The notes under the pieces are model-generated. The model saw only the letters and a program-made list of their open reading frames with translations, searched no databases and was not told where the DNA came from. Shown one piece after another: positions 1-6,196 of a stretch of 11,212 nucleotides of DNA. The stretch lies in contig NZ_CAMXYR010000048.1 in NCBI RefSeq assembly GCF_947253225.1, forward strand, positions 1 through 11,212, given 5' to 3'. The stretch is from an uncultured Anaerococcus sp. GTDB taxonomy: Bacteria > Bacillota > Clostridia > Tissierellales > Peptoniphilaceae. Positions within the stretch are counted from its first letter, which is position 1. Each line of letters begins with the position of its first letter. The position numbers and the translations under genes were made by a program.

Positions 1-365
1 GAATTATATATTATGATGTAAGAACCACACTCAAAAAAGAATCTAAGTCTGATACATATTTGAAATTATTGAACATAAATGATGATTTTTCTTTTAACGT
101 TCAAGAATTTTATTTTCTTGCATCTGACAATACGATTGGAAGGGATGATAGAAATAGCATTTGTATTAAAGACAAATTCTTATCAAAGTTTCATGTAAGA
201 ATAGTCGAAGATGAGGGGATATATTTTATTGAGGATCTAAAGTCTGCAAATGGAACTTTCTTAAATAATGAAAAGATTGAAGATGCTATTGAACTTAAGT
301 CTAATGATATAATAAATATTGGTTCTCTTAAATTTTTGTTTATCCAAGGTGATGGAAATGAATAG
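1..365 (+). CDS. FHA-domain protein, 5' end cut by the window edge
   Basis: The reading frame is open from the left edge (first complete codon at position 3) to the TAG at 363-365, so the gene starts outside the window. A TTG at 60 could serve as a start, but it has no Shine-Dalgarno sequence, and the 19 upstream in-frame codons make an internal position more likely. Counting from that TTG, all forkhead-associated signature residues are present: Gly27-Arg28, Ser42 with His45, and Asn64-Gly65-Thr66. FHA domains bind phosphothreonine peptides, usually targets of Ser/Thr kinases. The visible residues before the domain (IIYYDVRTTLKKE) look like the end of a membrane segment and a basic stop-transfer, so membrane anchoring is likely but not shown. 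The gene overlaps the next one (SEDS) by 8 nt. This resembles the actinobacterial fhaB-rodA-pbpA arrangement and suggests a role in phosphorylation-controlled cell-wall synthesis (inference). Confidence 0.88.
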   Translation, partial: IIYYDVRTTLKKESKSDTYLKLLNINDDFSFNVQEFYFLASDNTIGRDDRNSICIKDKFLSKFHVRIVEDEGIYFIEDLKSANGTFLNNEKIEDAIELKSNDIINIGSLKFLFIQGDGNE

Positions 366-1617
366 GATAAAAAATTTAACAGTAAATAAGAGAAGATCTC
401 AGAGGAAGGCAGTCTTCTTATTATTAATCTTTGAATTCCTTTCCCTATCCTTGGCTTTAATTTACAATATTGAAAGCATTAAGGCTACAGACTTTATAAC
501 CTACTTAGCTCTTTTGGTATCAACTTTATTATCAACCATGCTTTTAGGGAGAATTAGTAAATCTGATGGTATTTTATTGATGATAGTAAATATGCTATTT
601 TCAATAGGAGTTGCCTTAATTTATAGGCTAGATCCAGCTCTTGGTAAACGACAACTTCAATATTATTTGGCAGGCTTGGTTTTGTTTTTCATAACATATT
701 TTATCTTAAAAGCCTACCCATCATGGCATAAATTATCCAAATTTTATGTTGGGATATCTGTTGTGTTGTTTGTGATTACTTTAGTCTTTGGATCTTACCT
801 AGGCGGAGCTAAGAACTGGATTTTTATAGGAAGTATAAGTATTCAGCCTTCGGAGTTTATAAAAGTACCTCTTGCATTTTTTATTGCAAGTTTTTATACT
901 CATTATAATGAATATGCAAAGAAGCCTTTTGGAAAGTATTATATGAACCTTATAATCTATGTTTTTATTGGTTTTTTGTTCTTGCAAAAGGACCTAGGTA
1001 CTGCATTGATATTTTTTGGAACAATGATTTTGAGTCAATTCGTCTATAACAAGGATAGGAAGCTAATACTTGTAAATATGGTAGCTATGGTTTTAGGATC
1101 GATAGTGGCATATTTTCTCTTTAGCCATGTTAGGGTAAGGGTAGCCACATGGAGAGACCCTTGGTCAGATATTGATGTTACAGGCTATCAAATCACTCAG
1201 GCACTTTTTGCTATGGCTAGCGGTGGTTTGTTTGGAAGTGGGATAGGTCTTGGAAGACCAGACTTCATACCTGTAGCTGAATCTGACTTTATATTTTCTG
1301 CTATTTGTGAAGAAATGGGAATTTTTATGGGAATTGCAGTAGTTCTTCTATTTATGATTTTGGTTTATAGAGCAATTAAAATATCTCTCATTCAAAAGGA
1401 TAAGTTCTATTCTATCCTTGCGTTTGTTATCGGGATTTTGTTTGCTCTACAGACCTTTATTATTCTAGGAGGGGTCCTAAAGCTTATTCCTCTTACAGGT
1501 GTAACCCTTCCTTTCATAAGCCAAGGTGGTTCGTCAATGCTTGCAGGATTTATCTTGTTGGGGTGTTTGCAATATTGCGGAGAGGAAATCAAATATGGTG
1601 ATGAAATAAATGACTAA
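358..1617 (+). CDS. SEDS peptidoglycan glycosyltransferase, FtsW/RodA family
   Basis: This is a 419-residue polytopic membrane protein that polymerises lipid II into glycan strands together with a class B PBP. Family motifs are clear: GAKNW (150-154), IQPSEFIK (162-169), QKDLGTAL (210-217), AESDFIFSAICEEMG (307-321) and PLTGVTLPFISQGGSS (378-393). Asp310, in the position of the conserved TDF motif, is the likely catalytic aspartate. About ten hydrophobic segments fill the chain after a basic N-terminus. I chose ATG 358 because the AAGGTG at 346-351 lies 6 nt upstream; the ATG at 352 is too close to it, and a start at 319 would sit deep inside the FHA gene. The start overlaps the FHA stop (ATGAATAG), and the end overlaps the PBP start by 8 nt, so translational coupling is likely. 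Motifs do not separate FtsW from RodA with certainty, so no symbol is given. Confidence 0.93.
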   Translation: MNRIKNLTVNKRRSQRKAVFLLLIFEFLSLSLALIYNIESIKATDFITYLALLVSTLLSTMLLGRISKSDGILLMIVNMLFSIGVALIYRLDPALGKRQLQYYLAGLVLFFITYFILKAYPSWHKLSKFYVGISVVLFVITLVFGSYLGGAKNWIFIGSISIQPSEFIKVPLAFFIASFYTHYNEYAKKPFGKYYMNLIIYVFIGFLFLQKDLGTALIFFGTMILSQFVYNKDRKLILVNMVAMVLGSIVAYFLFSHVRVRVATWRDPWSDIDVTGYQITQALFAMASGGLFGSGIGLGRPDFIPVAESDFIFSAICEEMGIFMGIAVVLLFMILVYRAIKISLIQKDKFYSILAFVIGILFALQTFIILGGVLKLIPLTGVTLPFISQGGSSMLAGFILLGCLQYCGEEIKYGDEIND

Positions 1618-3133
1618 AGATAATATAACAAATAAAAAAAGAAAATCTGGAGAAAGCTTTATAGATAAAATAAGAAAAATTGAGCAAGAACATAGGCTTG
1701 AAGAAAATAACCAGCTAAATATTCTTTCTAAAACTACCTTAAATAGAAGGCTAGTTTTTGTTATGGTATTTTTCGTTGCTTTGTTTATGACTCTAGCCAT
1801 ATACTTGGTGTATTTCCAGCTATTTAGAAGGGCTGATGTAGAGAATAACTCCCACAATAGGAGGCTTTGGGTCAATGAGGACCACATCAAAAGAGGAGAA
1901 ATCCTAGATAGAAATGGAAATATCCTCGCTTACAATGAAACAGCTGAAGATGGTAGCCAATATAGGGTTTATAATTTTGGGGAGGAAGCTTCTACAATTA
2001 CAGGTTATTCATCAAAGACTTATGGCAAAACAGGAATTGAAAAAACGTACAACAAGCAACTTCTAGCCCTAGGTGAAGATGGTTATTCTAACTTTAGAAA
2101 AATGGTTGTAAAAAACGATACAGGTTATAATGTTGAACTTACAATGGATGAAAATATTCAAAGCATAGTTTATAATCATATGAAAGATATCAAGGGCTCT
2201 TGCGTTGTAATGAACCCGACAACCGGAGAGATTCTTGCTCTTGTATCAAATCCTACTTTCAATCCTAATTCAGTAGACGATGATTGGGATGAATTAATCC
2301 AAAATACAGACGGACCGCTTGTAAATAGGGCGACATCTGGAGTTTATAGACCAGGTTCAACCTTTAAAATTGTTACAGCAACTGGAATCTTGGATAGTGG
2401 AATTGACACTTCCTACAAGGATACAGGAGTTGAAAGGATCCAAGGCTACGATATTAGGAACATTGCCGACCAGGTTTATGGGATGGTTAATCTTAGATCA
2501 GCTTTTGTAAATTCTATTAACACATATTTTGCTGCCAAGACAAATATTTTGGGACCAGAAACCTACAAAAAATTAGCTGAAAAATTCATGATTAATAAGG
2601 ATTACCCTTTTGATTTAGAAAAAAATAATGCGAAAATTCCATTCGATAGCTTAAATCAAGTTGATTTGGCGATGACTGGATTTGGTTATGGTAAGACAGA
2701 AATAAGTCCTCTTCATATGGCTATGATAACTTCAAGCATTGCCAATGGTGGTAAAATGATGGAACCACGACTTGTTAAAAAAGTTGTAGATAAAGATGGA
2801 AAAATAATTGAAGAAAAAAAAGGCAAGGTCTTATCCCAAGTAACTAGTGAAGAAAACGCAAATATAATAAGAGATATGATGGTTGCTGTTGTTAGCGAAG
2901 GAACAGGTACAGGAGCTTACCTTGATTATATGCAAGTTGCAGGAAAAACTGGAACTGCTGATAAGAACAATGGTCTATTGGATGCATGGTTTGTTGGCTT
3001 TGCACCAGCCTATAATCCAAAGCTTGCCATTGCTCTTGTGTTAGAGGATAGTACAGATACAGGAGGAGAAAGTGCTGCTCCTATAGCAAGAGATATAATA
3101 AGCGAAATTTATAACAACATAAACTTAGATTAA
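1610..3133 (+). CDS. class B penicillin-binding protein (peptidoglycan D,D-transpeptidase, PbpA-like)
   Basis: This 507-residue bitopic membrane protein cross-links peptidoglycan outside the cell. A charged cytoplasmic tail of about 46 residues precedes one membrane segment (about 47-70), then a short dimerisation/linker region with the RGEILDRNG motif (95-103), then the transpeptidase domain. All three active-site motifs are intact: Ser250-Thr-Phe-Lys253 with the nucleophilic serine, Ser302-Ile-Asn304, and Lys446-Thr-Gly-Thr. There are no PASTA repeats. The size and the SEDS neighbour match the small PbpA-type class B PBPs that act with a cognate FtsW/RodA. The ATG at 1610 overlaps the SEDS stop codon (ATGACTAA), with a GGTGA element at 1598-1602 as ribosome-binding site inside the upstream gene. 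It is the last gene of the operon and ends 1 nt from the convergent nadK stop. Confidence 0.95.
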   Translation: MTKDNITNKKRKSGESFIDKIRKIEQEHRLEENNQLNILSKTTLNRRLVFVMVFFVALFMTLAIYLVYFQLFRRADVENNSHNRRLWVNEDHIKRGEILDRNGNILAYNETAEDGSQYRVYNFGEEASTITGYSSKTYGKTGIEKTYNKQLLALGEDGYSNFRKMVVKNDTGYNVELTMDENIQSIVYNHMKDIKGSCVVMNPTTGEILALVSNPTFNPNSVDDDWDELIQNTDGPLVNRATSGVYRPGSTFKIVTATGILDSGIDTSYKDTGVERIQGYDIRNIADQVYGMVNLRSAFVNSINTYFAAKTNILGPETYKKLAEKFMINKDYPFDLEKNNAKIPFDSLNQVDLAMTGFGYGKTEISPLHMAMITSSIANGGKMMEPRLVKKVVDKDGKIIEEKKGKVLSQVTSEENANIIRDMMVAVVSEGTGTGAYLDYMQVAGKTGTADKNNGLLDAWFVGFAPAYNPKLAIALVLEDSTDTGGESAAPIARDIISEIYNNINLD

Positions 3134-3134
3134 C

Positions 3135-3920
3135 TTACATTAACTTATTCTTAATATTAGTCCAATAGTGATTTTTATTGAGAATAAGTTTTTTTATCTT
3201 CTTTTTTGAAACTTCAATTCGAATCTTGTAGTCCTTTGTTGTGTGTTCCTTTCCATCAAAAATAAAAACTGTATGGTAGTTATCTCTTTTTGAGACATTT
3301 ATGTCTATACTTGCATCGTTAGGTAAAACAACAGGAGATCTCAAGGCTTTGGTCATGTTTGAATAAACTGGTGCAATTGGTGTAAGCTGGAAGCCATTAA
3401 GAGATTGGTGGAGAATTGCTCCTCCTGCAGATAAGTTGTAGGCAGTTGAGCCATGAGGAGTAGAAATAATTAGACCGTCTCCTGAATAAGCCTCAATAAA
3501 GTTTCCGTCAATGTAGACTTTAAGTCTAACTATCTGATTTCTATCACTTTTTACAACTACTTCGTTGATAGAATTAATTGTCTTGTTATTAACTTTTGAT
3601 TCAAGTATCGAAAGATTTTCAATCCTATAGTCTTTATTGGCGAAAGCTCTAACAAAATCTTCAATCATATTTATTTCTATTTCTTGATAAAAACCCAAAT
3701 GCCCAGTATTGATACCAATAAAAGGAATTTCAGAAAAATTTGATAAGTGAACAGCATTTAAAAAAGTACCATCTCCACCAATAACTAAGTTTAAAACAGC
3801 GTCGTCTTCATAGGTATTAGTGAAAATGTAGCCATACTTATGCATAATTTTCCTGCACTTTAGATAAACTGACTTAGAAAATTTCGATTTATTCTTAAAA
3901 ACATTTACTTTATTTGTCAT
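3135..3920 (-). CDS. nadK: NAD kinase (ATP-NAD kinase)
   Basis: This 261-residue cytosolic enzyme phosphorylates NAD to NADP. The hallmark GGDGT nucleotide-binding motif is at 48-52 (IGGDGTFLNAV), followed by GINTGHLGF (68-76), the NE motif (Asn118-Glu119), and the glycine-rich conserved region 2 (GDGLIISTPHGSTAYNLSAG, 146-165). The length is slightly short for the family but complete. The start at 3920 has a good ribosome-binding site on the - strand (AGGTGGG, + positions 3925-3931). It is divergent from an RluA-family gene; in Bacillus the NAD kinase nadF/yjbN is also next to such a gene (yjbO), but in the same direction. Its 3' end converges on the PBP gene with a single base between the stop codons, and I see no terminator for it on the - strand. 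Confidence 0.95.
   Translation of the reverse strand: MTNKVNVFKNKSKFSKSVYLKCRKIMHKYGYIFTNTYEDDAVLNLVIGGDGTFLNAVHLSNFSEIPFIGINTGHLGFYQEIEINMIEDFVRAFANKDYRIENLSILESKVNNKTINSINEVVVKSDRNQIVRLKVYIDGNFIEAYSGDGLIISTPHGSTAYNLSAGGAILHQSLNGFQLTPIAPVYSNMTKALRSPVVLPNDASIDINVSKRDNYHTVFIFDGKEHTTKDYKIRIEVSKKKIKKLILNKNHYWTNIKNKLM
3142..3195 (+). terminator. rho-independent terminator of the FHA-SEDS-PBP operon, inside the nadK 3' end
   Basis: A perfect 10-bp inverted repeat (AACTTATTCT at 3142-3151, AGAATAAGTT at 3181-3190) is followed directly by a T run (3189-3195) on the + strand. Within the 29-nt loop, CAATA (3163-3167) and TATTG (3176-3180) can form an inner hairpin stacked on the outer stem. The stem is AT-rich, so efficiency may be modest. 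The whole element lies in the last codons of nadK on the other strand. Read on the - strand, the hairpin is not followed by a T run, so it should stop only the + operon. Confidence 0.72.
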
Positions 3921-3949
3921 TTAACCCACCTCTCATATATAATATTATA
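3914..3949. promoter_or_regulatory. divergent promoter pair with palindromic -10 elements (nadK / RluA-family gene)
   Basis: The 12-bp palindrome TATAATATTATA (3938-3949) contains a consensus -10 hexamer on each strand: TATAAT at 3938-3943 on + and the same hexamer reading 3949 to 3944 on -. On the + strand, TTGTCA (3914-3919) sits 18 bp upstream as a -35 and overlaps the nadK start codon. On the - strand no good -35 is visible at the right distance. Predicted leaders are short, about 16 nt to each start codon, just enough for the ribosome-binding sites. The + promoter is well supported; the - promoter rests on its -10 and on the lack of any other space. Confidence 0.6.
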
Positions 3950-3965
3950 ACATAGAGGTTGACTT

Positions 3966-4805
3966 ATGAGATATATAAAATATGAAGTAGATAAAAAAAC
4001 AAGTGTAAGAAAATTTCTTAGAGAAAAAGATTTTTCTAAAAGAAGTATAGATGAAATTTTAGTAAAGGGTTATTTTGTAAATGATAAACTATCAAAAAAA
4101 TCGCAAGAATTAGAAACTTTAGATAAAATCTCTATAATAATAGAAGATGAGGATTTGGATTATAAACCTATCAAGGGGAACATAAAGATAGTTTATGAAG
4201 ATGAAAGCACATTAGTAGTTAGTAAAAATGCTAACCTTACTGTAAATTCGAAAAATCAAGTTAGCTTAGCAAACTACCTATCCTATTATTTCAAAGAAAA
4301 TAATATAAATTCAAAAATAAGACTTGTAAATAGGCTGGATATGGATACATCTGGACTTATGATTATAGCTAAAAATAAATTTGCCCACGCCTTTTACCAA
4401 CGACAAATTGAAAGCAATAAAATGGAAAAAAAGTACCTAGCAGTTATTGAAGGAAGACATGATATAAATATTATGTATGAAGAAAAATTTTCCTACGATG
4501 AATTATCTAAGTCTTACAAGAAAGATAAGTCAGGAAAATCAGCAAGGACAATATTTAGAACTATAAGCAATGATGAAAATAAATCTCTGATTGAATGTAA
4601 AATTCTAACAGGCAAAACTCATCAAATTAGAGCAAGTTTGAGCGAGTTAGGATACCCGATAATTGGAGATAAACTGTATGGTTCTGAGGTAGAAATGGAT
4701 AGGTTTCTTTTGCACTCATATAAGTTGAGTTTTTTTGATTTTGATAAAAAGGAAAACATAAATTTAGAAGATTGGCCGAATTTCATAAGCTTTTATCAAA
4801 AATAG
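3966..4805 (+). CDS. RluA-family 23S rRNA/tRNA pseudouridine synthase (RluD/YjbO-like)
   Basis: This 279-residue cytosolic enzyme should isomerise uridine to pseudouridine in rRNA or tRNA. The RluA-family catalytic motif is present as NRLDMDTSGLMIIAK (122-136), with Asp125 as the catalytic aspartate; the residue before Arg is Asn rather than the more usual His. The N-terminal ~60 residues have the length and pattern of an S4-like RNA-binding domain (KFLREK...RSIDEILVKGYFVN). The C-terminal motif LTGKTHQIRASLSELGYPIIGDKLYG is also typical. AGAGG at 3954-3958 lies 7 nt before the ATG. It is divergent from nadK and followed by the 6S-like RNA; no terminator is visible between its stop and that RNA's promoter. 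The exact substrate position cannot be told from sequence alone, so no symbol is assigned. Confidence 0.92.
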   Translation: MRYIKYEVDKKTSVRKFLREKDFSKRSIDEILVKGYFVNDKLSKKSQELETLDKISIIIEDEDLDYKPIKGNIKIVYEDESTLVVSKNANLTVNSKNQVSLANYLSYYFKENNINSKIRLVNRLDMDTSGLMIIAKNKFAHAFYQRQIESNKMEKKYLAVIEGRHDINIMYEEKFSYDELSKSYKKDKSGKSARTIFRTISNDENKSLIECKILTGKTHQIRASLSELGYPIIGDKLYGSEVEMDRFLLHSYKLSFFDFDKKENINLEDWPNFISFYQK

Positions 4806-4820
4806 TGAAAACAATATAAT

Positions 4821-4849
4821 TTGCCAAAATCCTTTTCATATTATATAAT
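4821..4849 (+). promoter_or_regulatory. strong sigma-A-type promoter of the 6S-like RNA
   Basis: TTGCCA (4821-4826) and a perfect TATAAT (4844-4849) are separated by exactly 17 bp, and transcription should begin near 4856. It is the cleanest promoter in the window and has no coding sequence close downstream, which supports an independent RNA gene here. Confidence 0.75.
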
Positions 4850-4855
4850 TAAGAT

Positions 4856-5024
4856 ATCCCAAGGAATATGGGTCCAAATTTAAACCTACAACTATTATAA
4901 GGGATTGCGGAGTTCCAACTTTGATGGCAAGCCTCCACGGAGGGGAAGTCAGAGATTTTGGACAGCTTGCCCACCTTCACATACGAGAAGGTCTTTAAAA
5001 TAGGACTCCCTTGGGTTTATTTTT
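4856..5024 (+). ncRNA. ssrS: probable 6S RNA
   Basis: The stretch between the RluA-family gene and ytxH has no ORF but a strong promoter and an ordered fold. The ends pair: CCCAAGG (4858-4864) with CCTTGGG (5009-5015), then GGGTCC (4870-4875) with GGACTC (5003-5008, one G-U), leaving a 5-nt bulge. An apical stem is formed by GGCAAGC (4926-4932) and GCTTGCC (4965-4971). Between them lies a large open bubble whose 3' strand carries a small hairpin, ACCTTC (4973-4978) with GAAGGT (4987-4992), followed by CTTTAAAA. A closing stem, central bubble with a 3'-side hairpin, and long apical arm is the 6S RNA architecture, and the CGAGAAG...TTAAAA stretch resembles the 3' bubble strand of known 6S RNAs. 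6S RNA binds the housekeeping RNA polymerase holoenzyme and mimics an open promoter. The closing stem followed by TTTATTTTT (5016-5024) can double as terminator. The length of about 169 nt is slightly short. Exact ends and family are inferred by eye. Confidence 0.68.
5009..5024 (+). terminator. 3' end / terminator of the 6S-like RNA
   Basis: The 3' half of the closing stem (CCTTGGG, 5009-5015) runs straight into TTTATTTTT. Because its pairing partner is at 4858-4864, termination would require the two ends of the RNA to pair over the whole molecule. Trimming by RNases is an alternative way to make this end. Confidence 0.45.
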
Positions 5025-5039
5025 AAAATAAAGTTTTAT

Positions 5040-5066
5040 TTGACTAACTTTGGGTATAAATATAAT
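5040..5066 (+). promoter_or_regulatory. candidate promoter of the ytxHG-like operon
   Basis: TTGACT (5040-5045) matches five of six -35 bases, and TATAAT (5061-5066) is a perfect -10, but the 15-bp spacer is short. The element lies where a longer reading of ytxH from the TTG at 5040 would begin, which argues for the downstream ATG at 5091 as the real start. Confidence 0.5.
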
Positions 5067-5090
5067 AAGATTAAAATAAAAGGAGTTAAT

Positions 5091-5693
5091 ATGTCAATAT
5101 CAGATTACATTGAAGAAAGAGCAAAAGCTAAGAAAAGAGAAATCAAATATGAAATTTGGAAGGCTAAAAACCATGATACAAGAATGAGAGCTCAAGGAGC
5201 TGTTCTTGGAACTCTACTAGGAGTAGCTGCTGGAGTTTTACTAGCACCAAAGTCAGGTAAAGAAACAAGAGAAGACATTATTGATGCCTTCAACGATACT
5301 GTTGATAGTGTAAGAGAAAGTGCTGCTAATGCTGTAGATTCTGCGAAAGACAGCTATGAAGATCTTAGGTATAGAGCATATACAGACCTTCAACCAATTA
5401 AAGACGGTTTTGAATATGGTACAGAGATAGTAAAAGAAACTGGTAGCCAAGTGAAAGAGGCTGCAAAATCTGCTACAGCTAACCTAAAAGAAGGTGCAAA
5501 AGAAGTAAAAGATATCGTTAAAGAAGGTGCCGAGGAAGCTAAAGAAGTGGCAAAAGAAACTGGAAAAGAAGTCAAGGAAGACGCTAAAAAAGCCGCTGAA
5601 GATGTAAAAGAAGGTGCAAAAGAAGCCAAAAAGGAAGCGAAAGCTACAGCTGAAGAAGTAAAAGAAGAAGACAAAAAAGCTAAGAAAAACTAA
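5091..5693 (+). CDS. ytxH: YtxH-family membrane-associated protein with LEA-like charged repeats
   Basis: This is a 200-residue protein. After a charged N-terminus (1-33) comes a small, glycine-rich hydrophobic segment (about 34-53, AQGAVLGTLLGVAAGVLLAP) followed by KSGKETRED, the signature of the YtxH family. From about residue 68 the chain is low-complexity and alanine/lysine/glutamate-rich, with repeated units such as VKEGAKEAK, KEVAKETGKEVKED and EDVKEGAKEA. These form amphipathic 11-mer-like repeats resembling LEA (group 3) proteins. The start at 5091 is chosen for its AAGGAG ribosome-binding site (5080-5085); the in-frame TTG at 5040 overlaps the promoter. YtxH proteins are linked to general stress in Bacillus, but the biochemical role is unknown. 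It is transcribed with the next gene, 10 nt downstream. A 21-bp exact DNA repeat lies in the 3' half. Confidence 0.85.
   Translation: MSISDYIEERAKAKKREIKYEIWKAKNHDTRMRAQGAVLGTLLGVAAGVLLAPKSGKETREDIIDAFNDTVDSVRESAANAVDSAKDSYEDLRYRAYTDLQPIKDGFEYGTEIVKETGSQVKEAAKSATANLKEGAKEVKDIVKEGAEEAKEVAKETGKEVKEDAKKAAEDVKEGAKEAKKEAKATAEEVKEEDKKAKKN
5485..5625 (+). repeat. 21-bp exact direct repeats encoding LEA-like units
   Basis: An identical 21-bp sequence occurs at 5485-5505 and 5605-5625, exactly 120 bp (40 codons) apart and in the same frame, each encoding KEGAKE plus flanking bases. Degenerate copies lie between them (for example GTTAAAGAAGGTGCC at 5518-5532). The pattern fits internal duplication of a short repeat unit within ytxH. 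Confidence 0.8.
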
Positions 5694-5703
5694 GGAGAGT
5701 TAA

Positions 5704-6147
5704 ATGGTAACCATAAACTTTAATCTTCTTGGAAATGTTATACTAACAATTCTAGGGATTGTTGCCTTATTGTTTCTAATTCTTTTACTAAAGAATGTAA
5801 ATGCTCTAGTTAAAAAAATCCAAGGAGTACTTGATAAAAATTCTAATAATCTTGATCAAGTAATAACTAAGTTACCAGAATTGGCTGAGCAAGCCAACAC
5901 ACTGGTTGCAAATGTAAACTCAATCGCAGCTGATCCTAATCTAAAGATGGCAATTGCAAAAGCTAATGATACAATGACAAATGTTAATAGCATAACTGAT
6001 GACATAAGAGATACTGTCAACTATGTCGGTGTTACTGCCGTTGATAGCGTGGACACATTAGGGGCTGGAGTTGCATCTATAACAGACTATTCAACATTAA
6101 TCATGGATGTTATTGATATAGCAAGAAGTGTAATGTCAGGTAGATAA
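5704..6147 (+). CDS. ytxG: DUF948-family (YtxG-like) membrane protein
   Basis: This 147-residue protein has one strong membrane segment near the N-terminus (about 9-29) and a long helical tail (30-105) with the spacing of a coiled coil: LVKKIQGVLDKNSNNLDQ, then LPELAEQANTLVANVNSI. This is the usual shape of DUF948 proteins. The start has a good Shine-Dalgarno sequence (AAGGAGAG, 5692-5699) just after the ytxH stop. The order ytxH-DUF948-ccpA echoes the Bacillus and Staphylococcus ytxGH neighbourhood beside ccpA, which supports the call. The function is unknown; membrane-linked stress or envelope roles have been suggested for the pair. A terminator follows 2 nt after the stop. Confidence 0.78.
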   Translation: MVTINFNLLGNVILTILGIVALLFLILLLKNVNALVKKIQGVLDKNSNNLDQVITKLPELAEQANTLVANVNSIAADPNLKMAIAKANDTMTNVNSITDDIRDTVNYVGVTAVDSVDTLGAGVASITDYSTLIMDVIDIARSVMSGR

Positions 6148-6149
6148 AT

Positions 6150-6181
6150 TAAGGTCATCTAACGATGACCTTATTATTTTT
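6150..6181 (+). terminator. rho-independent terminator after ytxHG
   Basis: TAAGGTCATC (6150-6159) pairs perfectly with GATGACCTTA (6164-6173) over a 4-base loop, followed by a T-rich run up to about 6182. The hairpin ends about 5 nt before the ribosome-binding site of the next gene. Confidence 0.88.
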
Positions 6182-6196
6182 TAATAAGGAGGAAAG

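Noticed and set aside
1534..1890. A 118-residue open frame on the - strand across the SEDS/PBP junction
   Set aside because: It is antisense to two well-supported genes with intact motifs and lacks a ribosome-binding site or family resemblance.
5040..5090. Longer ytxH starting at TTG 5040
   Set aside because: The added 17 codons overlap a -35/-10 pair, there is no ribosome-binding site before the TTG, and ATG 5091 has an AAGGAG.
5630..5646. cre-like GGAAGCGAAAGCT within ytxH
   Set aside because: The outer bases mismatch and the stretch is explained by the Lys/Glu/Ala repeat codons.
5390..5674. A 94-residue Ser/Ala-rich open frame on the - strand
   Set aside because: It mirrors the Lys/Glu/Ala repeats of ytxH in antisense, has no ribosome-binding site, and its composition follows from the repeat.
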